Origin: Goleter apudmare HA4340-LM2
GTDB lineage: Bacteria > Cyanobacteriota > Cyanobacteriia > Cyanobacteriales > Nostocaceae
Length of the DNA: 64,000 nt
Direction: 5' to 3'
Assembly: GCA_019359495.1 (NCBI GenBank)
Contig: JAHHHF010000093.1
Span: 1-64,000 of the forward strand
In this document: in pieces, positions 17,774 through 26,137 of the stretch
Numbering within the stretch: position 1 is the first letter of the stretch
Layout of the letters: every line of letters starts with the position of its first letter
Program-made: the position numbers and the translations under genes
The notes under the pieces: model-generated
Database searches by the model: none
Told to the model about the DNA's origin: nothing
What the model saw: the letters and a program-made list of their open reading frames with translations, nothing else

Positions 17774-18507
17774 TTCAGCACTGATTGGGGGATGACAATG
17801 TAACCAGTAGTGCGATCGCCTAATACTAAGTTACGTTGTGCTCCCCAATACCACCAATATGCAGCTACGTAAGCGCAAATCAAGCTATCTAATTGATCTT
17901 CAGTGGCTTTGAGGGCTGCGCCTGTGGTGGGGATCACATTTGGGAATGAACCGCCGAGACGCAGACAAAGAGAGGGTTTGAGGGTAGGAAGAATATCGAG
18001 AATATAATTATAGAGTTTAATTAGTTCTAGGCGGCGATCGCTGAGGCGTCCTTTTTTATATTTAAGAATGCGTTCTAAGTTAAAGAGATTAACTATTGCG
18101 GGATGGGGAAAAACCTCTATTTGATATCTACCGGGTGTTTGCGGTTCAATGGTGGGTGCGTGGGCGAAGCCGCGAGTTTCTAATTCCAAGCCAAAGTTTA
18201 CTGTACGTTCGGCAAAGGGTAAACCTAGATTAGCTGGGTAACAGCCGGCGTGATATTTGCCAAAGTATTTGTGAGTCAGTTTATCGGGTAGACGACTTCC
18301 CGTAGAGTTGGGGATCAGGGTAGGTGCATCTACGGCGATGAGTGCAGATTCTCCTGGTTGTACACAAGCATCAATCCAGGTGAGAATCTCTGCTATTGTT
18401 TCTTTGCGATCTAAATCAATAAGTTGTAGTTCTCCATTTACTAGTTGTAAGTAAGATAACCCGCTTGGTTGGGATTTCCAGCCTAAATCAATACCGAGAA
18501 ATTTCAT
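17764..18507 (-). CDS. DUF429 domain protein (RNase H-like fold)
   Basis: A 247-residue member of the DUF429 family, predicted to have an RNase H-like fold; biochemical function unknown. Visible family features are the N-terminal MKFLGIDLGWKSQPSGLSYL strand with its acidic residue, ALIAVDAPTL (second acidic strand), the GCYPANLGLPF segment and a C-terminal helix with DQLDSLICAYVAAYWWYWG. The gene is convergent with glucan phosphorylase. There is no membrane segment and nothing suggests mobility. Confidence 0.85.
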   Translation of the reverse strand: MKFLGIDLGWKSQPSGLSYLQLVNGELQLIDLDRKETIAEILTWIDACVQPGESALIAVDAPTLIPNSTGSRLPDKLTHKYFGKYHAGCYPANLGLPFAERTVNFGLELETRGFAHAPTIEPQTPGRYQIEVFPHPAIVNLFNLERILKYKKGRLSDRRLELIKLYNYILDILPTLKPSLCLRLGGSFPNVIPTTGAALKATEDQLDSLICAYVAAYWWYWGAQRNLVLGDRTTGYIVIPQSVLNAE

Positions 18508-18548
18508 TTATCTTTCTTTTTCTAGCAAACACGTCATCAGGACACAAC

Positions 18549-18769
18549 GGGAGCATCCCAAATGTGTAAATTTATTTTTTTGTAGTGCTGGCTCTCTAGC
18601 CCGCTTCCTGGACATTAGGGAGCAAGATGCTCCCACTACAAATTTTATTTTTGCAAAATTGGGATGCTCCCAACAATTTTCTTGTGGTGCGGGCATCTTG
18701 CCCGCTAATTAGAACGGGCATATTGCCCGTACTACAAGAGATTGCTAATACACAAAATTAGCCTAGACA
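18549..18769. repeat. GGGAGCATCCC repeat, full 221-bp copy
   Basis: A 221-bp unit nearly identical to 60824-61044. Its left half is bounded by GGGAGCATCCCAA and TTGGGATGCTCCC as inverted arms, with AGGGAGCAAGATGCTCCC inside; its right half holds GCGGGCATCTTGCCCGC followed by GAACGGGCATATTGCCCGT. Open frames crossing it on the minus strand occur at both loci and are products of the repeat, not genes. Confidence 0.8.
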
Positions 18770-18775
18770 GTCCAC

Positions 18776-18812
18776 TACGTATCTGTTCAAAAATCAAATA
18801 TGAGTCCTATAT
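18776..18812. repeat. Solo right end of the ATATAGGA MITE-like element
   Basis: These 37 bases match 14811-14847 with one substitution, but no matching left end or GC-rich core is present. It starts seven bases after the 221-bp repeat, so it is either a deletion remnant or an end used by another element. Confidence 0.65.
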
Positions 18813-18831
18813 AAGCCTTTTAATTGTGCCC

Positions 18832-18974
18832 GTAGCGACAGTAACTTGTGTGGTAACGACAAAACTTAGTGTCATAGCGACAACAACTTGTGTGGTAACG
18901 ACAAAACTTAGTGTCGTAGCGACAACAACTTGTGTGGTAACGCCAAAACTTAGTGTCGTAGCGACAACAACTTT
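18832..18974. repeat. 42-bp tandem repeat array (21-bp sub-periodicity)
   Basis: Three full 42-base units (18832-18873, 18874-18915, 18916-18957) and a partial fourth. Each unit is two related 21-mers, GTAGCGACAACAACTTGTGT and GTAACGACAAAACTTAGTGT, each plus one base, so the array also has a 21-base period. Units differ by one to three bases. Open frames through it on both strands are a by-product of a period divisible by three. Confidence 0.85.
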
Positions 18975-19061
18975 TATAATTCAATACCTTTACCTTTTTT
19001 TGTAGTGGCGTGTCTAGACTAAAATGATGCAATGAATTTCTTCTTCTTTCTCTGTTTTCTC

Positions 19062-19140
19062 TGTCTTGAAAAGTTGAGCCACTCCGTTGCAGGGGTTCCC
19101 CCCGTTGTAGGAACGCCACTTCCTACAACGGGGGGAACCC
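19062..19140. repeat. Dispersed repeat with 21-bp perfect hairpin
   Basis: The left 29 bases (19062-19090, containing AAAAGTTGAGCCACTCCG) are identical to 28831-28859. Then GGGTTCCCCCCGTTGTAGGA plus A (19093-19113) pairs perfectly with 19120-19140 across a 6-base loop, giving a 21-bp stem. The left arm alone recurs at 28904-28924. It is non-coding. Confidence 0.75.
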
Positions 19141-19229
19141 GGCTTTTCTGCGGAACGCTGACGCGTAGCAAGATCCACGAAGTGGTACGAGGAACTTTTC
19201 GCATTTTTTTGGTGATTGTTAATTAAAGT

Positions 19230-19409
19230 AGTAGTCTGTAAAGATAAAAATGATGGACTGTAGTGCGGGCATCTTTCCCGCGTGAGCGAGACGCTGTAGT
19301 GCGGGCATCTTTCCCGCGTGAGCGAGACGCTGTAGTGCGGGCATCTTTCCCGCGTGAGCGAGACGCTCACACTACCAAAAATCCCTCAAAACAAAATTGA
19401 CAGACTAGT
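19230..19409. mobile_element. MITE-like element (TAGTCTGTCAA ends) with triplicated core
   Basis: The same outer sequences as the copies at 4015 and 29021, with the right end TTGACAGACTA at 19397-19407 and a left end AGTAGTCTGT at 19230-19239. The core is amplified: three identical 36-base units (19259-19294, 19295-19330, 19331-19366), each containing GCGGGCATCTTTCCCGC and GTGAGCGAGACGC. In this copy the palindrome has G to T in its centre. Confidence 0.75.
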
Positions 19410-19651
19410 AGCACATGAAGCCTTTAACTAATGAGGCGATCGCACTTTACTTAAATAGGCTCTATAGTAGGGTGTGTTCCGGCCAGCCTGCTGGCGGGTT
19501 AAAGAAACCTGTGATAGTAAATTGCAGAGTTTTTCTGATTCGGAGAAGGCATTTTTGCCGCAACTGCATTTGAGATATCGTCAGGCGAGGCGGGCGATCG
19601 CTCCTTAAGAATTACACCCAAAGCCAGTTTAGATATTGATGAGTATTTTGC

Positions 19652-20359
19652 TTACATTTGCATCACTAACCATACAACCCCTGCTGCCACCAAGGGCACG
19701 CTGAGATTATCTGTTCCGTGGGGTGAAACTCCTTCAGCAAGTGTCGCTAAAGCACCACTGAGGACAGTCGCTAAAATTATTTTTTCTATACCAAAAGATA
19801 CTGCCAGAGGGCTAAGAAATGAGCCAGGGAGTAGCCACAGCACGAGAAATATCGCTGTTGTACTCGCCACAAACATTGCTATTGAACCTTCCCAAGTCCG
19901 GACAGAATTTCCCACTTGGTATTTATGTTGCCCAAAGCGCTTACCAATTAACGCCGCTAATGCATCTCCCCAAGTCATCGCCATCACCCCAGCCGCCGCA
20001 ATGGGAACCCGATCAATTGCTCCATCTGGACGCCACAGCAGCCCAAACAGCAGCGTTACCGAAATCGCAAAATAGACAGTACCGGGTGAACTGTCCTCGG
20101 TGTCCATTGCGCCAATAACTCGGTATCTGTACAACAAATAATTGAGTCCAATAAACGTAGCAAAGGGCAAGATTCCGATTTCCCAGTTGTCAAATAGCCA
20201 CAACACACCAAAAATCCACATCCCTGCGCCGACATGGATGATCTTCCGCGTCAAATCTGGCTGCACACCAAACCATCTCCGCAGCCCCTCACCAATAATC
20301 AGTAAACTCGTGGCGTAGCTATAGGAAGCTATAAGTCCTATGACATCGTTGTTGGTCAT
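19652..20359 (-). CDS. Phytol/polyprenol kinase-like membrane protein (VTE5 / dolichol kinase family)
   Basis: Integral membrane protein of 235 residues with about six hydrophobic helices, belonging to the CTP-dependent phytol/dolichol kinase and diacylglycerol kinase-like family. Family features: RKIIHVGAGMWIFG near residue 38, AMDTEDSSPGTVYF, AMTWGDALAALIGKRFGQHKY with the conserved GDALA acidic motif, and RTWEGSIAMF. The likely reaction is phytol phosphorylation in the thylakoid or cytoplasmic membrane, feeding phytyl diphosphate to tocopherol and chlorophyll; this is a family inference. The ATG lies inside a heptamer array (20355-20382), so the true start and ribosome-binding site are uncertain. 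Confidence 0.82.
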   Translation of the reverse strand: MTNNDVIGLIASYSYATSLLIIGEGLRRWFGVQPDLTRKIIHVGAGMWIFGVLWLFDNWEIGILPFATFIGLNYLLYRYRVIGAMDTEDSSPGTVYFAISVTLLFGLLWRPDGAIDRVPIAAAGVMAMTWGDALAALIGKRFGQHKYQVGNSVRTWEGSIAMFVASTTAIFLVLWLLPGSFLSPLAVSFGIEKIILATVLSGALATLAEGVSPHGTDNLSVPLVAAGVVWLVMQM

Positions 20360-20382
20360 TTGTCATTTGTCATTTGTCATTT
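20355..20382. repeat. STRR heptamer array overlapping a start codon
   Basis: Four consecutive copies of GTCATTT (AAATGAC on the minus strand). The first copy contains the start codon of the phytol kinase-like gene, and each further copy adds an ATG shifted by one frame. Confidence 0.8.
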
Positions 20383-20427
20383 GTGAAGGGTCAAAAGCTA
20401 TTCTCCCATGCCCAATGCCTCGTGCCC

Positions 20428-22233
20428 TCATTTTGTTTTCTCACCATTACGTCGGAGGTTTTTTTCGATTAACGAAACGCTGCCAATACCTTGGAGAATA
20501 CCACGACCTATTAAACCTAAACCCCGCCCGATTACTTGGGTGAGCATGAAAACAATACCACTGCCTACAATGCTTAATAGTGATTGTAAACGAGGAGCGA
20601 TCGCATCACGAAATTCTAGTAGCAGCGTCACTATTAAGGGAATTCTGCTGAGTTGGGCTAATTCTTGACTACGAGGGGCATAAATTGAGGTTTTGGCAAT
20701 ACCGCGAGGGGCAATTACAAATAACTCATAACGACTTTCAAAAATTGCCGTTGGTTCATTTACATAATACTGTAAACGGTATCTCCAAGATAAATTGTTT
20801 CTAAATCGTTCAATTTCTCGTGTAGAAATCAATTTACGGTCATACAGATTTTGCTTCATGATTTCTAAATCTGCCAGATTGTTTAGCAGTGGTTGCATCA
20901 CTCCATTACCTACCTGAATTAACAAGTTTTCTAGGATTTTTAATGCTTGTGACTTAGCCTCAGAGCTACCAACCTGATAAGAAGTATTATCAACTTCTAA
21001 GTCATTTTGAAACAGTAAATAAGAAAATAGCTCTATAACTAAAGGTATTTTGTTGAGAATTTCTGTTTGTACTACCTGAGAATTTTGTAGTAAAAAATTG
21101 ACCATTTGAATTTGGCGATCGCCAAATTGCAACAAAGAGAATTTGCCGAAAAAGCTAGTAATTGTCTCTTCCCATAAATCGCGCAGTATACTATTTTTTA
21201 AATCATATAATTGTTGTTTTTGAATTCTCAACTCGCGTAGTTCATCTAACTGTTGAGATACTTTTTGCAAAATTAAATAAAGCAATTCCCGTTTTTTACC
21301 TTCACGTAAAATGTCAATTTCTAAAGAGGTATCTGTGACATTTTCTAAAGGGAATTGCAGTTTAGTCACACAATCTGTAAATAAAGCAGATTGCAAGGCT
21401 CTAGGACTAAGTAAAGCTGGTGAAACTTGACTTGTTTGTGAGTCTGATGGGGTTATGGCACTACTAAAGGAGGGAATTATTGGTGGTGATTGTGGAGTAG
21501 ATGGCGTTGACTTTTCCTGTTGTCTCTCTTGTGGTGTCGCTAACAACCGATTGAGTAACCAACGCGCCGCTAATAATTCTCGTCGCTGTCCGGCGAGAAT
21601 AGCTTGATCGATTAATGGCAATCCGGGTATTTGCAATTGGGCGTTAACTTCTTTTAAAGTGGCTTCAATGTAATCAATTCCTGACAAACGCCAATTATTC
21701 CGCACTCTGGCAAAAACAAGTGCTGAGTTACCGAAGTTTGAGACTCTCCTGGGCAATTCTGGCTGAGTTTTGAGTTCTGAGTCAGAAGTTACGATTCCCC
21801 CCCTCTCTTCCCACCATGAGGAACCTCCTGCTGCGATATCCTGCATCGCAGTTACTAACTCAGCAACAGGTGTACCTTTGGGACAATATCCATCTACACC
21901 AGCCGCTTTAGCAGCTAACAACAGTCCTGATTCCGGGACAGAACTGAGGAGCAAAATTGGCAGATGGGGGTATAAAGTTTTTAGTTGCTCACAAAGTTGT
22001 AAACCTGGCCGTTGAAGGTTGCGAGAACGACCATTACCTAATTCCAAAACCACTAAATTGATTTGGTTCAAGTCTTGTTTAGCAATTTCTGCTAGCACCT
22101 GCAAAGCAGCAGTATCTGTTCCTACCTCCGCTACCACCTGCAAGTTAGGAATTTCCTCTAAAGCGACCCGTAATCCAAGGCGGAAGATGGGGTCTGGGTC
22201 GATTAACAATAATTTTAAAGGGCGATCGCTCAT
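20428..22233 (-). CDS. Pseudo-receiver / DUF3685 (Ycf55-like) protein
   Basis: A 601-residue protein with an N-terminal CheY-like domain (residues about 6-135) and a C-terminal DUF3685 region (about 290-600) related to the plastid Ycf55 family. The receiver keeps the acidic pair (LIDPDP) and the switch Lys (YCPKGTP), but the phospho-acceptor position reads VVLELG, with Glu64 where Asp is expected, so phosphorylation is unlikely. A Ser/Thr/Gln-rich linker lies around 225-270. The C-terminal part is helical with a hydrophobic end, and its function is unknown. The next gene on the minus strand, the kinase-like membrane protein, follows after about 70 bases. Confidence 0.78.
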   Translation of the reverse strand: MSDRPLKLLLIDPDPIFRLGLRVALEEIPNLQVVAEVGTDTAALQVLAEIAKQDLNQINLVVLELGNGRSRNLQRPGLQLCEQLKTLYPHLPILLLSSVPESGLLLAAKAAGVDGYCPKGTPVAELVTAMQDIAAGGSSWWEERGGIVTSDSELKTQPELPRRVSNFGNSALVFARVRNNWRLSGIDYIEATLKEVNAQLQIPGLPLIDQAILAGQRRELLAARWLLNRLLATPQERQQEKSTPSTPQSPPIIPSFSSAITPSDSQTSQVSPALLSPRALQSALFTDCVTKLQFPLENVTDTSLEIDILREGKKRELLYLILQKVSQQLDELRELRIQKQQLYDLKNSILRDLWEETITSFFGKFSLLQFGDRQIQMVNFLLQNSQVVQTEILNKIPLVIELFSYLLFQNDLEVDNTSYQVGSSEAKSQALKILENLLIQVGNGVMQPLLNNLADLEIMKQNLYDRKLISTREIERFRNNLSWRYRLQYYVNEPTAIFESRYELFVIAPRGIAKTSIYAPRSQELAQLSRIPLIVTLLLEFRDAIAPRLQSLLSIVGSGIVFMLTQVIGRGLGLIGRGILQGIGSVSLIEKNLRRNGEKTK

Positions 22234-22546
22234 AGTCTGCTCAAAACAGCGACAATGTTTTCCCTGCTGAGGAAACAGCTTTGATACTTATACCATTTTG
22301 GGTTTGAGATTTTGGATAAGACTTTGGTACTGGGCTTTGGCTTTTCCTGAGGTCGCTGTTCCACCCCAGGGGAATAGAAAACTGAAAAAATAACCTCTCT
22401 TGACCTTGTACAGACGTTGCACTGCAACGTCTCTACCAAACAACAAATGACAAATAACAAAATCCTAGTCTTCCTTATTCTCACTGGTTTCCCAACTTCA
22501 GAAATAGACCATAATTGCCATAGGCAGCAATTTAGAATGTAATTAA
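22234..22546. other. Divergent intergenic region with palindrome
   Basis: Gap between the DUF3685 gene and the NACHT gene. It carries AGACGTTGCA C TGCAACGTCT at 22412-22432, followed by heptamers of the CAAATGA/CAAATAA kind up to about 22460. Promoters for both flanking genes should lie here; none is named with confidence. Confidence 0.55.
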
Positions 22547-25500
22547 ATGAACATTAGTATTCGCCATTGGTTGGCAGAACGCTATATTGAAATCCATACG
22601 CTCAAAGACTTAAAGCCAGGACAGATGGCAGGTATTGCCTTCCGTATTATTGAGGATATGGAAGTAAAAAGTTTTATACCATTTGATATTTGTACCCTGA
22701 CAGAGGTCTTAGAACTGTCCTTAGGCGCTGTTTGGCGAGAAATCACAGTCATTGCCCTGTTAACTGAAAACCTCTTACGTAGTCTGAGTCAAAAAAAACC
22801 TTTAAAACGCAATGAAGGTACATGGCTAGCGTTTCAAATAGCTTACCTCCATGCTCTACAACAGGTTTTACATCAGGAAATTAGCCTGCAAAAACCCTGG
22901 CTAGATAGGGCGATGATTTGGCTCGACGGTACAGGAGAAGATATTTCATCTCTCCCTCTGCTGGCCAAACCCCTGCAAAATGCCCAACTGCAAGGGTTAC
23001 TCAAAACTCTCAACCCAGGCAAACTGACTGATACTCAAGCCGAACAAGCACTTTCTTTGGTAGCAGACTCGTTACTGGTACAACAAATGAATAGCGCTAC
23101 CGCCGCTTGGTTGGTTGTCAATGGTACGGAAGAATTAGAGGCTAAATTGCTAACACAGCGTTTATCATCCGCACTTCCTGGGCACTTACTGAGAGTTATT
23201 GCTGAGAATGCTGCCCCTTTAGCCCAATTGCAAAAATTTGTCTGCTTGGGAAATTTATTACCACCCAATTTATTAGGGACATCATCCAGTTCTACAGTCA
23301 ACGACAAAATTGATTTGTACCGGGAACAGTACCGCGCCAGCTTGCTACAAAGTCTGAGTAAACCCTTGCTGATGGAGTCCTTCGCACTTCAGGATATTTA
23401 CGTTCCCCTCACAGGTTTACCAATTGAGGAAAGCAGTTCTGAACCACCTCAAAAAACTAGCACCCCAGTTGATTTAAGAATATGGGCACAGCAACAGCTA
23501 GATGATTTAAAAACTATTGCGATTATTGAGTCGGAAGCTGGTTATGGCAAAACCAGTTTCTGTGAAATTTGGGCTGCTAAAGTGGCACGGGAACTCTATC
23601 CTAATTGGATGCCAATAGTAATTCGACTACGGGACATATCATACGGTAACACTTTAGAATCCACCCTGAATTCTGGTTTTTCGCTGCGTTACCAGATAAA
23701 TCTTACTACTTGGCTAGAACAAAACCATCCCCGGTGTCTTTTGTTGCTTGATGGCTTGGATGAACTACCACCCTCTAATCAAGGTAAGAGGGAGAAAGTA
23801 ATTTTTCTGGAAGATTTGCTGCGGTTGCAATCTCAGGGACGACATAAGATTGTGTTGACAAGTCGGACGGCAACTTTACAAGAAATCATCCCCGAATTGC
23901 CTCTACTATCGAAAAGGATTGCTATCCAGCCCTTGGATGTGGACGGACTAAAACAGTGGTTTCAGCATTGGACAGCAGTACAATCATTACTCATTGCCCA
24001 AAACTATTTTACGTTCTTGAAGCAGGCAGGATTGTTTGCCAGTAATTCTAAACTACCAGAACTCTCTGCCTTTGTCCGTCAACCGTTGATGTTGTATTTG
24101 TTAGGAGTTTTACACCGTGACGGGCTTCTAGATGAGGAACTCTTACAATTAGTCCATAGCCACCATTCCACAAGCACCGCCCTGTTATGGGAAATCCACC
24201 AACGTTTGAGTCGTTGGTTATTGGAGTATCCTCTCACTGGTGGGATGAAAACAATGTTACTGCGCTCAGGGTCGGCTCATATCCACCGTACACCAATAGC
24301 GATCGCTAATTTACTTGCTCAACGCCATCCTCAAGATTTAATTGAGCAAATGCAAGCGATCGCTCTACAAATTTTACACAGCGATCGCCATCATGTGAAT
24401 TTGCCGGCAAACTTTACGCCCAATTCCCTACCAGCCTTCTATTTTAAAAGTCCTGAGTCAATACTCACACCCCACCACTCACAACTAAGGACTGAATTCA
24501 CTCACTCCATAGTTGGGGAATACCTCTGTGCTGAAGCTATTGTTACCCAACTTCAAACCCTGACTCAGCAACAAGAAGCAGCAGACGGAACAGTTACCTT
24601 TATTCTTAATTCACCTAGTAGTGTTGCCCAGCACCTGTATAATTTACTTGGTTACGGCATTCTTTCACAGAAAATAGAAGCACTAGCGATCGCTGGATTG
24701 CAAAGGCTACAAACGTGGGAGTTTTCTTTGACACTTTTGCGTCAACGTCTTGAGTCTTTCTGGCGTGCTTATTGTGAAGGGCGTTGGTTCAATGAAGGCA
24801 TAGCACATCAAGCTTTAACCCATTTTCGCGCCTTGCAAAACCCTGTTAATGTGGAGCAGGTAAATGCTGCTGTGGGACTAAATATCTTTGTCTTGCTTTG
24901 CGCTTGCTACCGCCAAGAACAAATCCCCTTTTCGCCTGGTGGAAATCCAGCCAATTCCGCAGAATTTCATCCCCAAGCCCTGCATCTGCTGATTGCAAGA
25001 ACAGCAGTTTTGTCCACAGACTCTTTCTCAACTCGCGTCGCTTCTCAATCTCTAGCCGGAATTAATCTATCAAAAGCTTACTTACCGCAAGTTATGTTAG
25101 CTGGCGCAAATCTTGAACAGACAAATTTATCAGATGCAGTTTTGATAGGGGCGAACTTAGCAGGTGCAAACCTCACAGATGCCAATCTCGCAGGTGCAAA
25201 CCTCACAAATGCTAATCTCGCAGGCGCAAACTTGACAAACACTAACCTCACAGTAGCGAATTTAGCAGGTGCTAATCTCAAAGACGCCAATCTCACAGGC
25301 GCTAATCTCACCCATACCTGCATATCTGCCACAATTATCAGCGAAACTACTAAAGAAACTGCCATACTGAGTAGTGCTATTTTCTCTCTAGAGCAGTTTC
25401 AAAATCTCAAACAATTACTCTCACAGCACTCTCTTCGTTACATCACTAACGCCACAGCCAACCCAAATGCTGAGTTAAAAAATCTCCCTGATATCGTGCT

Positions 25501-25588
25501 CATTGAAAGTCTAGAAGGTGAGCTGATTTTACCAGTGGATTTGTACCATAATGATGCTGAGGACGAGACTATCCTTTTTAAGTGTTAG
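22547..25588 (+). CDS. NACHT-type STAND NTPase with C-terminal pentapeptide repeats
   Basis: A 1013-residue protein. Residues 1-300 form a helical region of unknown type. The NTPase module follows, with Walker A EAGYGKTS (Lys335) and Walker B LLLLDGLDELP (Asp402-Glu406), the small-residue and DE arrangement typical of NACHT ATPases; PIVIRLRD and KIVLTSRTA fit the same module. A helical region runs to about 835. Residues 840-923 are a run of about 16 A(N/D)L-type pentapeptides (LAGANLTNANLAGANL), followed by a short C-terminal domain (FSLEQFQNLKQLLSQHS). NACHT STAND proteins are switch ATPases, some of them bacterial anti-phage or programmed-death proteins; the role here is unproven. No effector gene is adjacent. 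Confidence 0.85.
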   Translation: MNISIRHWLAERYIEIHTLKDLKPGQMAGIAFRIIEDMEVKSFIPFDICTLTEVLELSLGAVWREITVIALLTENLLRSLSQKKPLKRNEGTWLAFQIAYLHALQQVLHQEISLQKPWLDRAMIWLDGTGEDISSLPLLAKPLQNAQLQGLLKTLNPGKLTDTQAEQALSLVADSLLVQQMNSATAAWLVVNGTEELEAKLLTQRLSSALPGHLLRVIAENAAPLAQLQKFVCLGNLLPPNLLGTSSSSTVNDKIDLYREQYRASLLQSLSKPLLMESFALQDIYVPLTGLPIEESSSEPPQKTSTPVDLRIWAQQQLDDLKTIAIIESEAGYGKTSFCEIWAAKVARELYPNWMPIVIRLRDISYGNTLESTLNSGFSLRYQINLTTWLEQNHPRCLLLLDGLDELPPSNQGKREKVIFLEDLLRLQSQGRHKIVLTSRTATLQEIIPELPLLSKRIAIQPLDVDGLKQWFQHWTAVQSLLIAQNYFTFLKQAGLFASNSKLPELSAFVRQPLMLYLLGVLHRDGLLDEELLQLVHSHHSTSTALLWEIHQRLSRWLLEYPLTGGMKTMLLRSGSAHIHRTPIAIANLLAQRHPQDLIEQMQAIALQILHSDRHHVNLPANFTPNSLPAFYFKSPESILTPHHSQLRTEFTHSIVGEYLCAEAIVTQLQTLTQQQEAADGTVTFILNSPSSVAQHLYNLLGYGILSQKIEALAIAGLQRLQTWEFSLTLLRQRLESFWRAYCEGRWFNEGIAHQALTHFRALQNPVNVEQVNAAVGLNIFVLLCACYRQEQIPFSPGGNPANSAEFHPQALHLLIARTAVLSTDSFSTRVASQSLAGINLSKAYLPQVMLAGANLEQTNLSDAVLIGANLAGANLTDANLAGANLTNANLAGANLTNTNLTVANLAGANLKDANLTGANLTHTCISATIISETTKETAILSSAIFSLEQFQNLKQLLSQHSLRYITNATANPNAELKNLPDIVLIESLEGELILPVDLYHNDAEDETILFKC

Positions 25589-25654
25589 CACTCCTGATCA
25601 CAGTAACGGCTATTAAGAAACGGGAAATAAAAGCAGAAAACTCTCATGACAAAT

Positions 25655-26137
25655 CTAGCTTTCTTGTGAGTTGCGGTAGCCATAAAAGTTAATACTATAG
25701 TCAGTAATCCGCACGCCTGTTTGTGCTTCAACTTGACGGACAAAGTCTTCAGGTAGTTCTATATGCACATCCAGGATTTGATTAGTATCAAGACAGTTAA
25801 CATGGCTGTGGGAATCACTGATATTCCCGTATAAACGACCATCACAGCGTTCAATACACTCAATGATCCCTTGACTAGATAGGGCTTCTAAATTTTGATA
25901 AACAGAAGTATGACCGATTTCTTTACCTTGCTGGTTTAAGCGATCATATATTTCTCTGGCGGAAAGATGTTCATTTGCTTGCCAAAGTAGTTCTAGAATA
26001 AAGCGACGCTGGCGACTGACGCGCATACCCAGCACTTGACACTTTTCAATAGCATCTTCCAAGGAGCGAATTGGTTGTGTAGATATTGCTTGTTTTTGCA
26101 TCTTTAACTTTGTTAACTGTTGGGGCAGTTTTCCCAT
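25655..26137 (-). CDS. Fur family metal-responsive regulator (FurC/PerR-like)
   Basis: A 160-residue transcription factor of the Fur family. The winged-helix DNA-binding half (residues about 35-100) has MRVSRQRRFILELLWQANEH and the recognition helix HTSVYQNLEAL; the dimerisation half has GNISDSHSHVNC and a regulatory-site HVNCLD. No CxxC structural zinc motif is visible. The sequence is most like the cyanobacterial FurC/PerR branch, which controls peroxide defence. The ATG at 26137 is the longest start; MQKQAIST (26101) is an alternative closer to the family's usual N-terminus. It is convergent with the NACHT gene and is followed by no partner gene. Confidence 0.85.
   Translation of the reverse strand: MGKLPQQLTKLKMQKQAISTQPIRSLEDAIEKCQVLGMRVSRQRRFILELLWQANEHLSAREIYDRLNQQGKEIGHTSVYQNLEALSSQGIIECIERCDGRLYGNISDSHSHVNCLDTNQILDVHIELPEDFVRQVEAQTGVRITDYSINFYGYRNSQES

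Noticed and set aside
18508-18696. Open frame of 62 codons, nearly repeated at 60723-60971
   Set aside because: Both are readings through the 221-bp repeat; identity comes from the repeat, not from protein conservation.
18742-19119. Open frames on both strands through the 42-bp tandem array
   Set aside because: Period divisible by three keeps frames open; repeated CVVTTKLSV and CRYHTS peptides are artefacts.
19014-19370. Open frame with SVSLTRERCPHY repeats
   Set aside because: It is produced by the triplicated 36-bp MITE core on the minus strand.
18832-19372. CRISPR array
   Set aside because: Repeats are adjacent without variable spacers and no cas gene is present.
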